NCBI GenBank assembly: GCA_032209605.1
Contig: JASFXZ010000001.1
Coordinates: forward strand, 2,852,001 to 2,916,000
DNA: 64,000 nt
Direction of reading: 5' to 3'
Origin: Mactromeris polynyma
Taxonomy: Eukaryota; Mollusca; Bivalvia; Venerida; Mactridae
Part shown: piece by piece, positions 11,159 to 23,510 of the stretch
How positions within the stretch are numbered: the first letter of the stretch is position 1
Layout of the letters: every line of letters starts with the position of its first letter
Notes under the pieces: generated by a model
The model's database searches: none
Told to the model about the DNA's origin: nothing
The model's input: only the letters and a program-made list of their open reading frames with translations
Translations under genes and position numbers: made by a program

Positions 11159-12339
11159 ATGAAACAAATGAGGACACAAAACAAAACTAAAAAAACGACA
11201 AGAAGAGATACGGGTTACAACACAGGACTTGAACATAGTGCACGGTGCCCGGCATTAAATGATAGGAATCGAGAAGTAAATGTGCTCAGAAGGTAGGTGT
11301 CACATAAGTCAGAAATTACTTTTAGTTCGTTTCTTATAAATCTATAACGGAAATAATCGAACAACATGCTCACCACTGATAGTGTTGCTAAATATGTAAA
11401 CATCTAATATACACGTACGCATGTTGATAGTTCATGCAATCTACAACTCACAAGATGGCGTCTTGAGACAGAGATGACTTGGTATGCGAGTTTGAGGCAG
11501 ATCTAAAGTGAGTCGTTTTTGTTAAGACGGTGCCTGATATTAACATTAGGCAAAATATTAGCGAATTTCAGTTATCATGCTTTATGGAGTGGTTAAATGT
11601 TCGAGTGTGTCTACTATTAGTTCTATGCATTAGACAAAACATAACAATTGTAAATGAAAATCAAGGCCAGCGATTTTTATTATGTACTGTTTGCTTGTAC
11701 TTTCGCGGAACCGTAACGAAACAACGGAAGAAAAACTTACTTCGATTTCTTTTGTGTTCAGTTTTTTCTTTCAAATCTTTTTCAATTTATTAAAGGTGGC
11801 AATATCAATTATTTTCCTTGTTTTCTTATTATGTCATATGGTATCAATGTAGTTGATGTCCAAACAATAGCGAACGTGAAAAGAGCAGCAAACGGTATAG
11901 GTCGTGGTCCAAGAAAATCGTCTTTAACACAGTTTCCACACCTTAATTACGTTATCGACAATAAAAGAAAACTCAGCTGACAGGTATTTGGACGATGGGA
12001 TGCTTGAAAAAATGTATACCGCGATATATAGTGCATTCGAAATTATAGGGAAAAAGTGGCAATTTTTAACAAAAATCGTTAAAAAAGACGTCATCAACAT
12101 AATTATTTCCCGTCAAATCGCTTTCATTTATTCTTTCTTTAGTCTTTTCTTGTCTTCTCAATTTACCGTTACGTTCAGTCTATTGTCAAAATTTCACAGG
12201 TTTAAAAACGTGTGACTGAGTACCTATTAACCGCAAATATACTTTACCCGACAATTACATGTATATCTTCAAAAGTATTACTGTATTCATCGTTGCTTAC
12301 CGGAGACAGTATTTTCATTTTTTTAAATACATTGCTTAT
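11159..12339. other. No gene recognised
   Basis: Short frames only. CAAGATGGCGTC near 11450 is a YY1-type motif with no supported exon after it. Confidence 0.5.
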
Positions 12340-12690
12340 TTAAATCAAACAGGGAAGCATGAAGATCACATTTAATTTAAATTTTAAAAACACCATTAAA
12401 ATATATATATTTTGTAGTTTGTACACATATGTGAATAAATATTGTACTTTAAATATAAATGCTTTTAATATGTATCTAAAAATGGGATATTTTATAAAAT
12501 TACAGTTTTTCGTGCGTTTTTCAGTTACAACTATAAGGAGCAATAGTAACAATTTTAAATCAAACAGGGAAGCATGAAGATAATAATCAATCATAAAATA
12601 ATTTATATCATTTTAAAAAGGAAAGATTGAAGTTTGTGCTCATATGTGAATAAATTATGTGAATTAAATATCAAAATAAATATGATAAAT
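12340..12690. repeat. Two-copy direct duplication, offset about 214 bp
   Basis: AAATCAAACAGGGAAGCATG occurs at about 12344 and again at about 12558, each followed by AAGAT. Both copies are followed by related AT-rich sequence containing CATATGTGAATAAAT. No terminal repeats or coding frame stand out. Confidence 0.7.
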
Positions 12691-13510
12691 TAAAAAACTA
12701 TTTACTCTATATTTCTATAGCTACAAATTGAGGCGGACTGACAAATCGATACCGCCGAGAGCGTATTTTCAAGGGAGACAATTTCATCAATAAGCCAGCA
12801 ATTTGCTTGGGATTTCTGGCAATGGTACATAAACATGCACGTATTTGGTCCAAATTCTTTCTGAGAGAAGTCATTGGCCACCAAGTTCTCAACGATGTCA
12901 TGTTCAATACGCTAATTGTGTTTATAATAGTATATACAAGTATCATTGTGTATAGTAACCACCGTAAAATGTCCCCGTTCCATGCAATATTTATATGAGT
13001 ATATGACTGATAATTTCCCATGAGCAAACGATTGAATTCTACATAGCGTGTCACGAAAGACGTGATATAGTAAATTGATACGGGTGACATTAACAGGTTG
13101 TATAATTCCCCGGTTTCATGATATGAATATCACATGACAGTGAGGTGACATGAAGATTGTCAACCCGAGAAACTGAATATCATCAGTTATCATTATCATA
13201 CGGAGAATTTGTAATTGTCTAATAAAAAATAACGTCCTGTTTTAAACCAAAATTGATATTTCAGCTCTCCATCTTCCCAACATAATCAGACAAAATATTT
13301 ACAATGGAATCAACAAATTGAATGAACAACTAGTACTCATGGAATTTATTTCACCGTGCATGCTTCTTAAATTCCAATCAGAAAGCGAAGCAAAACGCCC
13401 CGGATTCGACATTTGAATTGGACAGTTTGTCGTTTGCAGTTTAGAACATAACGATCACCTATAGACGATTGTATGGACGCGGGGTAACAGCTGGACCTAT
13501 AAAGTGTAAG
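12691..13510. other. No gene recognised
   Basis: Overlapping short frames on both strands at 12700-13090 lack any recognisable domain or splice support. Confidence 0.5.
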
Positions 13511-13524
13511 CGCTTATTCGGGCT

Positions 13525-13893
13525 GTATTTGTTTTTGTATTACTGTGTTTACATTTTTTATAATGCACATTATGGTATCTTGGTCCCACGCACACCATAA
13601 ATATACTTTTTTTGAAACCGAAGGGGAAAATTTACCTGCCAGTAGAGCAGTATAGGTCAAACAGACAATTTTTGAAGCCAAATACGGTCACTGCACAGTG
13701 CCAATGAGACCCATCGTACAGTTACCATTTTCCTGGCTTCTAACCAGTACTTCCCTGGAATCTACATGCCAGTACTATGTTAGGTGGGAAACACTGAAAA
13801 GAATTTCTGTTTTATCCGGCGAAACGAGGGATCGAACCCACGACCTTCGGATTCGTAGTCAGCAGCGTAAACCACTGAGCCACAGGGCCACCT
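13525..13893 (-). mobile_element. tRNA-derived SINE (copy A)
   Basis: Reading the minus strand from 13893, a tRNA-like head shows an A-box (TGGCTCAGTGG) and a B-box (GGGTTCGATCCC). A body follows with AGTACTGGTTAGAAGCCAGG, and the element ends in an A-rich tail (AATACAAAAACAAAT). The body motif AGTACTGGTT is shared with SINE-like copies near 48.6 kb and 51.2 kb. The flanks carry near-identical TTATTCGGGCT copies, interpreted as target-site duplication. The head is not expected to be a working tRNA because its 3' part continues into SINE sequence. Confidence 0.75.
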
Positions 13894-13907
13894 CGTTTAT
13901 TCGGGCT

Positions 13908-14209
13908 ATTTGTTTGTATTTGCGTTTATTTATCGTCGCCATCGGTTTCCCATATGGGCGACGCCTCCAGAAGAATGTTAGTCATATTATATTTTTGGAG
14001 GATAGTGCATGATACAGAAGATGCCCCAGTTCCAGAAGCACCCCTGGTACTTTTACGTGCTCGATGTAAAGCATCATACACGGGACCTCGGTTTTTAAAG
14101 ACTCGTCCGAAAGACTGTTAGTACGGTCAGTGATGGAGCGGGGAATCGAACCAGCGATCCCTGGATTACAAGTTCAGCGTTTTACCACTGGACCACGGAT
14201 CCGCTACAA
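13908..14209 (-). mobile_element. tRNA-derived SINE (copy B, different family)
   Basis: Reading from 14209, the head has an A-box (GTGGTCCAGTGG) and B-box (GGTTCGATTCCC). A central region with AACCGAGGTCCCGTGTATGA follows; this resembles a core I recall from mollusc SINEs. Near the 3' end is CCCATATGGGAAACCGATGG and an A-rich tail. TTATTCGGGCT lies on both sides (13897-13907 and 14210-14220). Confidence 0.75.
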
Positions 14210-14220
14210 TTATTCGGGCT

Positions 14221-15716
14221 ACATTGTTTGGGGGACTTATATAAGGTAACATTCATTTTGTCACATATCACGTGATGTGCTCTCGGCCAATCAAAGAACC
14301 TCAATAGTTCATGAATAATAATGGGATTAAATAATACAAAATGTCAAAAAAATTGGGTGATGTCTTGTTTTCTAGTTTTAACTTTCAATTAAATTACAAT
14401 AGTACTTTTGCGTAGATGATATTCCACGAAAATTTGACTCAGCGATAAAGACATGGGTGTCTGAACATGCAGCAATTAATAACCTAATAATGTTTCCACC
14501 AAATACAAGGTATTTAGGTATTTGCTTCCACCAAACGGCCCAAGTAAATTATTTTAACTGATTAAACTTTGACACATCGCATTTCAAACCATATACGCAA
14601 ATAATGTTTGATGGACAGGAACGGAACCGCATTAACAGAAAATCACAATTCAAACTGCATAAAACAACTCGGACACCGCCACAACGAACACTACTCAAAA
14701 TAAACATCTCAATACACAGCAACAAGTAAACAGCAGAATATCAACTTCACAAATATAAATACATGTTTAAACACAACTCCACAATATTTCCATCTTTGTT
14801 AGCTTTCTCAAAGTACAAATAATCAAACAAAGGAAACGGTTGCACTTGAAATAAGACAGACATAAAGGGATAGACTGTTGGTCGTTTAACACTCTCGTTA
14901 TGACAGTTTTCATCTGCACAAATGAAAGTGTGAGTATTTTATTACCATGAACACCACGAACAGACACAGGAGACGACGGCAGACTGGTTTAATAGTTATG
15001 GCCGTTTACTGCCGTTTTAAGTTCATCTTTATGATCAACGAGGTACCATTGGATGTACAGTTTTCTACAGGGATAATATATACACGTAATAAACATGTAT
15101 TAGTCTCGGTATATGCGTCAGACCGACTATCTGGCTTGTAACTCTTTGTTTCAATTCATTGGTCATTTCGACATCGATATTACACAAAACAGTGGAATAT
15201 ACTATCAGCTGATACAAAATAGTGTAACGATAAGTATATGGGAGCATAAACCCCGTACTGTGTCCCTCTAAAATGATATGTATATAAGGTTTATAATGCA
15301 TACTGACAAGCCTTAAGTCATTAAATCATAGAAGAAGAACTTTATTCAACAAATAACATCTTATCTAAATGTGTGAAAAGGACAGAAATGCATGCAGTAC
15401 ATACTGGTCAAATGATGGTCAAACGTGAATACAGATTACTAATTACATAATTATAAGTAAAAACTGTGCATCTTAATATATATTACATTATCACTATTTG
15501 CATATCATAATTATATTCAGATTCTCCTTAAACAACAGTCTTAAAATGTACTATAAAAGCTATACAAAACATATATGTTCAAGTCATGAGTGTCAAAATA
15601 AAATGCCCTCCGAAAATACATGTACTTTTATATAGTTAATCTATTGTTTTTTATTATTTTGAACTGTGCAAAGATGAGACTGAAATAAAGAATATATATG
15701 TTGTCTGATATCACAT
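14221..15716. other. No gene recognised; a TATA, E-box and CCAAT group near 14240-14290
   Basis: TATATAAGG (about 14239), TCACGTGATG (about 14268) and GGCCAATCA (about 14284) lie within 50 bases. No exon can be linked to them. The rest is AT-rich and ends at the broken LINE. Confidence 0.4.
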
Positions 15717-16985
15717 TCATAAACATTCATTAACATTTTTCCTGCAAATGAACATGTATACATACACGACAATATTACGTACATTTTTCTTATTATGACA
15801 ATTTAACATTTCAATAGCTTTAAACATGCTAGGACCGTTGTCAAAATAAGGTTTCAAATAACGTTTGCGCAAATCATTATACAGGGTACATTCAAAAAGA
15901 AAATGGAACTCGTCATCAAGTGCATTACAAGTGGTACATAATATTTGGTGAAATGGAGTCTGGGATTGCTTCAAACGACCCCTTTCAACGCCCAGTCTAT
16001 GAGAGGGACCTCGCAATTGTGTTAATGCTATTCTATATTTGCAAATGTTCACAATATTCAAATATTCTTTAAACTCAAATGTCTCAAAAATGCTCATAAA
16101 AACGAGATATTGTTGACAATGCATTTCTGGAGGACCATTCATGTTTAAAATTATTTAACCCGAATTTTAAATGTGTTTAAACATGTCTCTGTATTACCCA
16201 CACCCTACCTCGCCAAAACCTAGCCTAAATAAAGTTTCCCTAACTAGAGTAGCCCAACTAATCTTAGTCGGGCGCAATTCAATATCTCCTAATAATATGT
16301 TATAAACTGTTTTCATCATATTCCTTTCACTTGCGTGAACAATTTTTAACCAGAATTGTATAATACATGTAACCCTTAGACGCTTAACATGATGTTGGTG
16401 CGACCTAGTTCACCATAAATAAAATCATTTTGTGAAGAAGATTTGACTTCCAATAACTGTTTACAAAACTTTAAATGAGCATTTTCTATTTCTGAACCTT
16501 TATGAAAACCCCATACTTGGCTGCCATTATTTAATATGGGAGTTATAAGTTTGTCGAACAGTTCCAATGAATGTTTTACATCAATATTTGAAAATTTCGT
16601 TAAATAACGTTTCAATTTAAATATTCCGTTTGTATGTTTGTCCAGCTAACGTTGATCATGCTTCACTAAAAGACCCCCACTGATAAAAACAATGCCTAGG
16701 TACGTAAACTTATTAACTATTTCTAAAATTGAGCCATCGTATGTAAAAGACAAATTTCTTGGTAATATACCAGCTTTCCGAAACACAACAACCTTGGTAT
16801 TATCTTTATTAACGTTTAACTTCCATTGTACACAATAATCATATAAAATATTAAATCCTATTTGCAAGGCTTCGGCTGTTTCGGCAAAAATGACGATATC
16901 ATCAGCATACATTGATAAATAGAGTTTAATAAAGGTAAGATCAAATCCTTTAAAACATTTTTTGACATTTGACTTTTTGTATTAT
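15717..16985 (-). pseudogene. 5'-truncated, broken relative of the intact LINE
   Basis: Three minus-strand frames match successive parts of the intact LINE's ORF2. Positions 16985-16646 give LYLSMYADDIVIF, WKLNVNKDNTKVVVFRKAG and NKFTYLGIVF. Positions 16615-16376 give ELFDKLITPILNNGSQVWGF and QNDFIYGELGR. Positions 16142-15717 give IALTQLRGPSHRLGVERGR and the knuckle CTTCNALDDEFHFLFEC. The order is collinear, but frameshifts and stops break it. Similarity starts just upstream of the YADD motif, so the copy is 5'-truncated. It is a different subfamily member, not a recent copy. Confidence 0.85.
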
Positions 16986-18090
16986 GGGTAGGAGATCTAA
17001 ATTGCTTGAAATAAATGTAATGATATGTTGTTATAAATACAGGCGCATGTCCAGGCATATGCACGTACGCCAATGCGTACAATTCGTCAGAAAAAGTGAA
17101 AAAAAAGTTCCAAACATGCAATGAAAACTGAAGGCTGAGGGGTGAGGATGGGGTTATGGGCAAATTCGCCCGAATATATCGGTTGTTTGACACTGTAATG
17201 TACCTTATTCTTCAACAATAATTATATACCATGAAAACACACCATTTGCCTTCTATTTTTCATCATTCGTCATTTCTTGTATTTTTTTAATTATGCTATT
17301 ATTCAATTTTTTGAACAGAAATTTAGTTTTGGTATCAATTGCATTGACCACAGGTTAAGTAACCACTTAGTAGATGCCTAACTTATTGTTTGAAATTATT
17401 TTGATACCAGGTAGTGAAACAACAGGTCAAACTGCAGATGAATTAAAATATATTGGGTGAAGACGAGATTGTTTACATATTTTTACATTTCGACGTTTAA
17501 ATGACCTTGACCTTTGATGACCTTGACGCGCAGTTCATTATAGAGCTCTATATCGGTGCATAAATAACCAAACACATAAAAGCAATATATGTTTTGCACT
17601 TTAAAGTTTCAGGACGAGTAGTCATAGACTCATTAAATGGCGGCCATCTTGGTAACCATCTTGTGGAAACTGACATGATGTCTCAACTGTTCACCCTCGC
17701 TAAAAGTAACCTTCGGGCATCCCTCTACATAAATATACAAAGAAACTCTCGGGACAAAAAAAACACATAAATTAACGCTGGTATCACAGGCAGATGGAAA
17801 CTGTAAATTATTTGTTTCTGCTTAACACATATGCTAATTAGAAGTAAACTCATTTATAAATCTGCGATATCGCTGACTGAAACTAGCATTGTCTTCACTG
17901 ACATCTTTAGTAATTTTGGAACATTGTTACACGCCATTGGTGTTTAGCAAATTAACAGACACTAAAATAAACCATGGACAGACTATTGAAATTAAACTAT
18001 TGGCACATTATAATCTAACTGAAGTAAAAAAATCATGTTTTAAAAACCATGTTAATAAGCTCTATGTTAGTATTGTTTAGAGTATGAAAC
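16986..18090. other. No gene recognised; GACCTTGACC motifs near 17500
   Basis: TGACCTTGACCTTTGATGAC at 17500-17525 and AAATGGCGGCCATCTTGG at about 17635 recall repeat-element sequence, but ends of an element could not be defined. Confidence 0.4.
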
Positions 18091-18249
18091 CACGTGACCA
18101 TCAAGCTTAGTCGAGGCGGCGTAGTACTCATAGTCCAATCACAAAATGAGGCACAAAACAGGCGTTTCTCTTTATCGCGTCACTGACGTATGCAAATAAG
18201 CAGACTTGGCTTGCACCGCAATGCGATTGCGATCACTAGGACGTCCAAT
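18091..18249. promoter_or_regulatory. Promoter-like motif cluster without a recognised gene
   Basis: Within 160 bases there is a CACGTG E-box (18091-18096), two CCAAT boxes (18134-18138 and 18245-18249), a CRE-like TGACGTA (18184-18190) and an overlapping octamer ATGCAAAT (18190-18197). The density is higher than in the surrounding AT-rich DNA. No convincing coding exon follows on either strand, so the function is unknown. Confidence 0.3.
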
Positions 18250-20281
18250 CAATTCTGGTATTGATATGAAATGTCCCTTTTGTCAACAGTGCAATAACTG
18301 TGGACAATCAGTATAACTTACGTGTCTTGTGGCGTATTGTGAATTCGCCAACGCCATGATAATGGAGAGTGTCGCTATTTGTCAATTTCATTGAGTGATT
18401 AACAATATGAAGAAGCTTGACACAATACCCGGTGGAATTCTTGTAAACGAATAAAGTTTGTTATCTTGCTAAAACCAACGAACATAGTATGTGTTAGGCA
18501 TATAATGATGCTTCGCTAAGTAAATCTAGTAAGTACATGTGTCTGTATGCCCTAGGATACTTATGTATAACACTTTTCCATTTACTATTGTGAAAGACTT
18601 TGAAATTATTTGTATGTCCTCCAGCTATAGTACATGACGACATACAAGTACATATACATCTGGTGTTATATTGCCAAACATCACGAATTCACTTCTATTG
18701 CTTTATTAACAACTCGAGGGTACAAGCGAAACTAGCTGACTTGCGAATAAAGAACACATCGACCCACCACGTACAATCTGCTGTGTGGATGGCAGTTGTG
18801 TTGGTTGATGGCAGTTTCAGAGAAAAGCTCTGAGGTCGACATTAGTACGTATTTGGTATTTTTGTAGCGTTTTTTGTTGATATTCCGAGTAAACACTTAT
18901 AGGTTTCATTAAGTAAAGAATAAGCAATGTTTAGATAAAATTTTGTGTGTGAGTAAGTGCCATGTTTATCGAGAAAACAGGTTATTTGTACTGACTGCTT
19001 GCGAAAAGTTCGACATTTTGTTATTTGACATTGAATTATCGACTTAATTCATGAAAGCGATACAAGTTTGAATAATTGGTAATACACTTGAATCATTCTC
19101 CTGAAGTTCTACCAAGCCGTAAGGCTATAATTTTGTATTTTGATGAGTTTTACAATGGACATGGTACAATTTTGTTGCTAACATTAAAGGCAAAGAACAT
19201 TAATTTACATCAGCAAAAACTGTTGGATTTTAAAGAAACCACGACGTTATGTCTATATTTGGTTTAATCATAGCCGCGCGACAGTTATAAAAGAAATAAA
19301 AGACATAAAGAGTACATTGTGCACATTATCTTGTCCCCTGGGATCTACGAGTACTTTATAAATACACGGCCGCTATTGGGTTTCACGTAAGAGCCAAAAA
19401 CGACTGCCATAATTGCGGTATGTTCAATGTACGTTAAAGCTATAATCAATCTTTCTCGAAAAAACACTCTTGCTAAAGCATTACTGTATTATAAATATTT
19501 AGGTATTATAAGAATGGAAACACTCAAAATGTCGGAATTTATAAAAACATGCTTAAAATCGAATCCAAATAAATTTGAGAAGAAATTCAAGAAAACGTAA
19601 AAAACAAATAATAAGAAGAGAAAAACAAGCCATTAGAAAAAATATGTTCTAGCTATATAAGAGCTAGAGCATTTACCATCACCCATGCCATCGCCAAGAT
19701 TGAACTGGTAAAAAACATATAGTGTATGCAATTTGTTTATACAGTAAACTCTCAATAATAAGACCACCCCTCGAAACCTAAAAAACTGGTCTTAATATTG
19801 AGGTCGAATAAAGAGCAAATCTGTGAAATTGAACTTGAATATTGTGTTTAATTTGGAGGTGGTCTTATTATTGATATGGTCTTTACGTGAGGTTTTATTG
19901 CATATCTACATATCTTCTCAAAGTGTTAATTTCTATAAATATTACATGTTTATAGATATACATTTTTTCTCTTGCTAAAATTATCAGCATATTACGTTAT
20001 TACCTTATGTAAATTTATTTCAATTGGTATTTATTTATTGATAAATTTGTAAAATATAAATTCTTCATACAATGGAATCGAGTCATCTGACAATGTAACA
20101 TAAACTAAGCAACTATATAATATAATATTACAGATACACAATAACTTTATAAATACAATTAACTATATGCGCTGTTGTGTGAGAGTTTTGTGGGAGAACT
20201 TGTACAATTCCTTGGTCTGGTATAGTATTCGTGCCACCACCCCCTCTGTCTGGCCGTGGTCAAATTGCTTTCTTAGCTTGT
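18250..20281. other. No gene recognised apart from the repeat at 19742-19885
   Basis: Short frames with no domain. AT-rich DNA continues to the 33-bp array. Confidence 0.5.
19742..19885 (+). repeat. Short interspersed repeat, family shared with 38398-38483
   Basis: The segment starts ACAGTAAACTCTCAATAATA and contains GGTCTTAATATTGAGGTCGA followed by ATAAAGAGCA. The same blocks occur in inverted orientation in UCKL1 intron 2. Inside, GGTGGTCTTATTATTGA is partly complementary to the start, so the copy can fold back on itself. It is probably a non-autonomous DNA element. Confidence 0.55.
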
Positions 20282-21612
20282 CCCGTAATGTATTCCCTCT
20301 CAATCCTCCTCCCCCCGTAATGTATTCTCTCTCAATCCTCCTTTCCCCGTAATGTATTCCCTCTCAATCCTCCTTCCCCCGTAATGTATTCTCTCTCAAT
20401 CCTCCTTCCCCCGTAATGTATTCTCTCTCAATCCTCCTTCCCCCGTAATGTATTCCCTCTCAATCCTCCTTTCCCCCGTAATGTATTCTCTCTCAATCCT
20501 CCTTTCCCCCGTAATGTATTCCCTCTCAATCCTCCTTTCCCCCCGTAATGTATTCTCTCTCAATCCTCCTTTCCCCCGTAATGTATTCTCTCTCAATCCT
20601 CCTTTCCCCCGTAATGTATTCTCTCTCAATCCTCCTTTCCCCCCGTAGTGTATGTATTCCCTCTCAATCCTCCTTTCCCCCCGTAGTGTATTCTCTCTCA
20701 ATCCTCCTTTCCCCCGTAATGTATTCTCTCTCAATCCTCCTTTCCCCCGTAATGTATTCTCTCTCAATCCTCCTTTCCCCCGTAATGTATTCTCTCTCAA
20801 TCCTCCTTTCCCCCGTAATGTATTCTCTCTCAATCCTCCTTTCCCCCGTAATGTATTCTCTCTCAATCCTCCTTTCCCCCGTAATGTATTCTCTCTCAAT
20901 CCTCCTTTCCCCCGTAGTGTATTCTCTCTCAATCCTCCTTTCACCCCGTAATGTATTCTCTCTCAATCCTCCTTTCCCCCCGTAATGTATTCTCTCTCAA
21001 TCCTCCTTTCCCCCCGTAATGTATTCTCTCTCAATCCTCCTTTCCCCCCGTAATGTATTCTCTCTCAATCCTCCTTTCCCCCGTAATGTATTCTCTCTCA
21101 ATCCTCCTTTCCCCCCGTAATGTATTCTCTCTCAATCCTCCTTTCCCCCGTAATGTATTCTCTCTCAATCCTCCTTTCCCCCGTAATGTATTCTCTCTCA
21201 ATCCTCCTTTCCCCCGTAATGTATTCTCTCTCAATCCTCCTTTCCCCCGTAATGTATTCTCTCTCAATCCTCCTTTCCCCCGTAATGTATTCTCTCTCAA
21301 TCCTCCTTTCCCCCGTAATGTATTCTCTCTCAATCCTCCTTTCCCCCGTAATGTATTCTCTCTCAATCCTCCTTTCCCCCGTAATGTATTCTCTCTCAAT
21401 CCTCCTTTCCCCCGTAATGTATTCTCTCTCAATCCTCCTTTCCCCCGTAATGTATTCTCTCTCAATCCTCCTTTCCCCCGTAATGTATTCTCTCTCAATC
21501 CTCCTTTCCCCCGTAATGTATTCTCTCTCAATCCTCCTTTCCCCCGTAATGTATTCTCTCTCAATCCTCCTTTCCCCCGTAATGTATTCTCTCTCAATCC
21601 TCCTTTCCTTTC
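20282..21612. repeat. 33-bp minisatellite, about 40 copies, strongly strand-asymmetric
   Basis: The unit is CCCCCGTAATGTATTCTCTC followed by TCAATCCTCCTTT, with occasional extra C that shifts the frame. The plus strand is pyrimidine-rich; the minus strand has GGGGG and GGAGG in each unit. Because 33 is a multiple of three and units lack stops, long open frames occur on both strands, encoding 11-residue repeats such as NVFSLNPPFPR or REYITGERRIE. These are judged by-products of the repeat. Units from about 21120 to 21600 are almost identical, which suggests recent amplification. Confidence 0.97.
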
Positions 21613-23510
21613 CCCCGTGTTGTCCCCTCCTACTCACCTTGGTTGTTTTGATAATCACCCAATTCCTCAACCCCCCAATCTAAATAGATGTTTGCCCTTA
21701 CACCTCCTCAACTCCTAATGTTTCGTATGCTGGTGTTCCCACTGGATCTGTGTTGGGAGGCATTGTCTCGCGAATGTGGCGTTCCTTGTAACAACGTAAT
21801 CATTCCTTGTGTAAATATTATTTTTATGTGTGATTATCGGATAAGTTTGTATCCACTGCTGGTATAAACGTCAATGATAGTTATACAACATATAGACAAC
21901 ATAGAACAGACTCTTGGATAAACATCTTCAGTCTGAAAATTGTATATTCCTGTTTTTTTTCTTGTCCTACTGCAGGACACGGATACTCATTATTAAAATA
22001 CAAACTTACGAATATCTATGGAACCCCGGCACTGTCTTTATTTTGAGAAAAAACAAAATATACTTGGACGACTGTGTTAAGCTGACAAACGAGAAATTGC
22101 AACATTTAGGCATCAAAATGACGCTCATCCTGTACAAGCGATGCACGTTTTTCACAGCAAATACACCCACACACTTCCTCAAAGCGATAGTCTCTCCTGT
22201 TTAATGATACATTCCCTTAAGTAGTATTGACAGTAACGGCATTAATGGATGTCTGCACCACAGATTGTCAAGAGTTATTTCCCTTTGATTTGCATATAGA
22301 GTTCTCTCCCTTTGGCCCTTCTGTATTGTGTATACTGTAGTAGAATAGACAAATGAGAGATTTCTAGATGAAAAGTAGAGGGAAAGAACTCGCGACAATC
22401 TCAGGTCAATACTTATTTTTCATTTTAATCACCTAACTTAATGAAATCGTACACAAATAGTTAGCATTATTGTTGTGCATTTTTAATTATTCCAAATGTA
22501 ATAAATTTTTTACATTTTCAGTCATACAGATTTAGTAATGACCGTTTTGTTTCATTTGGAATAAAAATAAATATTCGGGTTACTCTGTACTTTTAGTATT
22601 TTGTGTTGTTTATTCAGTCACCCATATTGAAGTCATCATGGAATTTCATGATTGACGAAGTCTTTAATATAACCCCATAACCAATGTAAAATAACTAGGC
22701 AACTATGTCGCTGCACTGTACGGGACATAAAATATAGTCATTACGAGGCATGGTAAGAAGTATTTCCCGGAATATTGGGCCGTAAATCACCTAACCAGTT
22801 TGTCTTATCTATTCGTCTTCAAGCAGCTGTCAACTTTCACACGTTCAATAAAGTGGAATTTTCAAGATCAGACGGACCCGTGTTTTGACATGCTGGGTAA
22901 ATACATACATAAATATAAAAGAAAACACATGTACAATATTATTACTTTATTTGCACGAATTTCCCGCAATGTAATACAACCAACCTCAATGGAAACTTAT
23001 TGTTTTTTTAATGAACTTCACAATAAAGTATATGTTGATATATTAAACAAATATAGGCAATATTAACAATCAATATTGCTTCCAAAATTTCACAAATGAG
23101 CTATGTAGAGCAGGGTTGATACCCACAATTCATAGGACAACCTAAGGTCTGAATTAACAAAACTGAGACAAAATTTCACTCATTTTCAGAGTGGGGTATG
23201 GATATAGCATTGATAATGAAATAGGCTCTTTAAACAGTTATAATCCAATAATTATCTAACACAATAGAACAAAAAGTATTCAAAATAAAGATTTTACTTC
23301 ATTCTGAAATATTTCTGACTGTGATATTGTACATAATTTGATTTGATTTTTAGTTACGCATTTGCCCATAAAAATGACTGGATTATAAGAGTAATTCCTA
23401 AACAGTAGCAAGAAATAGTAAAACATGAATTAAGCAAAGCAATTAAGAGTTTTTATTAATCTCATTCAAAACTTAATTCTTTTTATCGATATTCATATGG
23501 CACATATCCT
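21613..23510. other. No gene recognised
   Basis: A 96-codon frame at 21914-22204 has no recognisable domain and no supporting features. The rest is AT-rich. Confidence 0.5.

Noticed and set aside
12359..13090. Overlapping frames on both strands
   Set aside because: AT-driven open frames around a duplicated segment; nothing recognisable in either strand.
13810..14207. Functional tRNA genes
   Set aside because: A and B boxes are present, but acceptor stems do not pair properly and the sequence continues into SINE bodies and A-rich tails.
20282..21612. CRISPR-like array
   Set aside because: Units are contiguous direct repeats without unique spacers, in a genome with eukaryotic introns.
20396..21718. 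Frames up to 221 codons on both strands
   Set aside because: They come from a stop-free 33-bp repeat whose length is a multiple of three. Equal openness on both strands argues against selection for coding.
21914..22204. 96-codon plus-strand frame
   Set aside because: No domain, no splice or promoter support, and composition like the surrounding AT-rich DNA.
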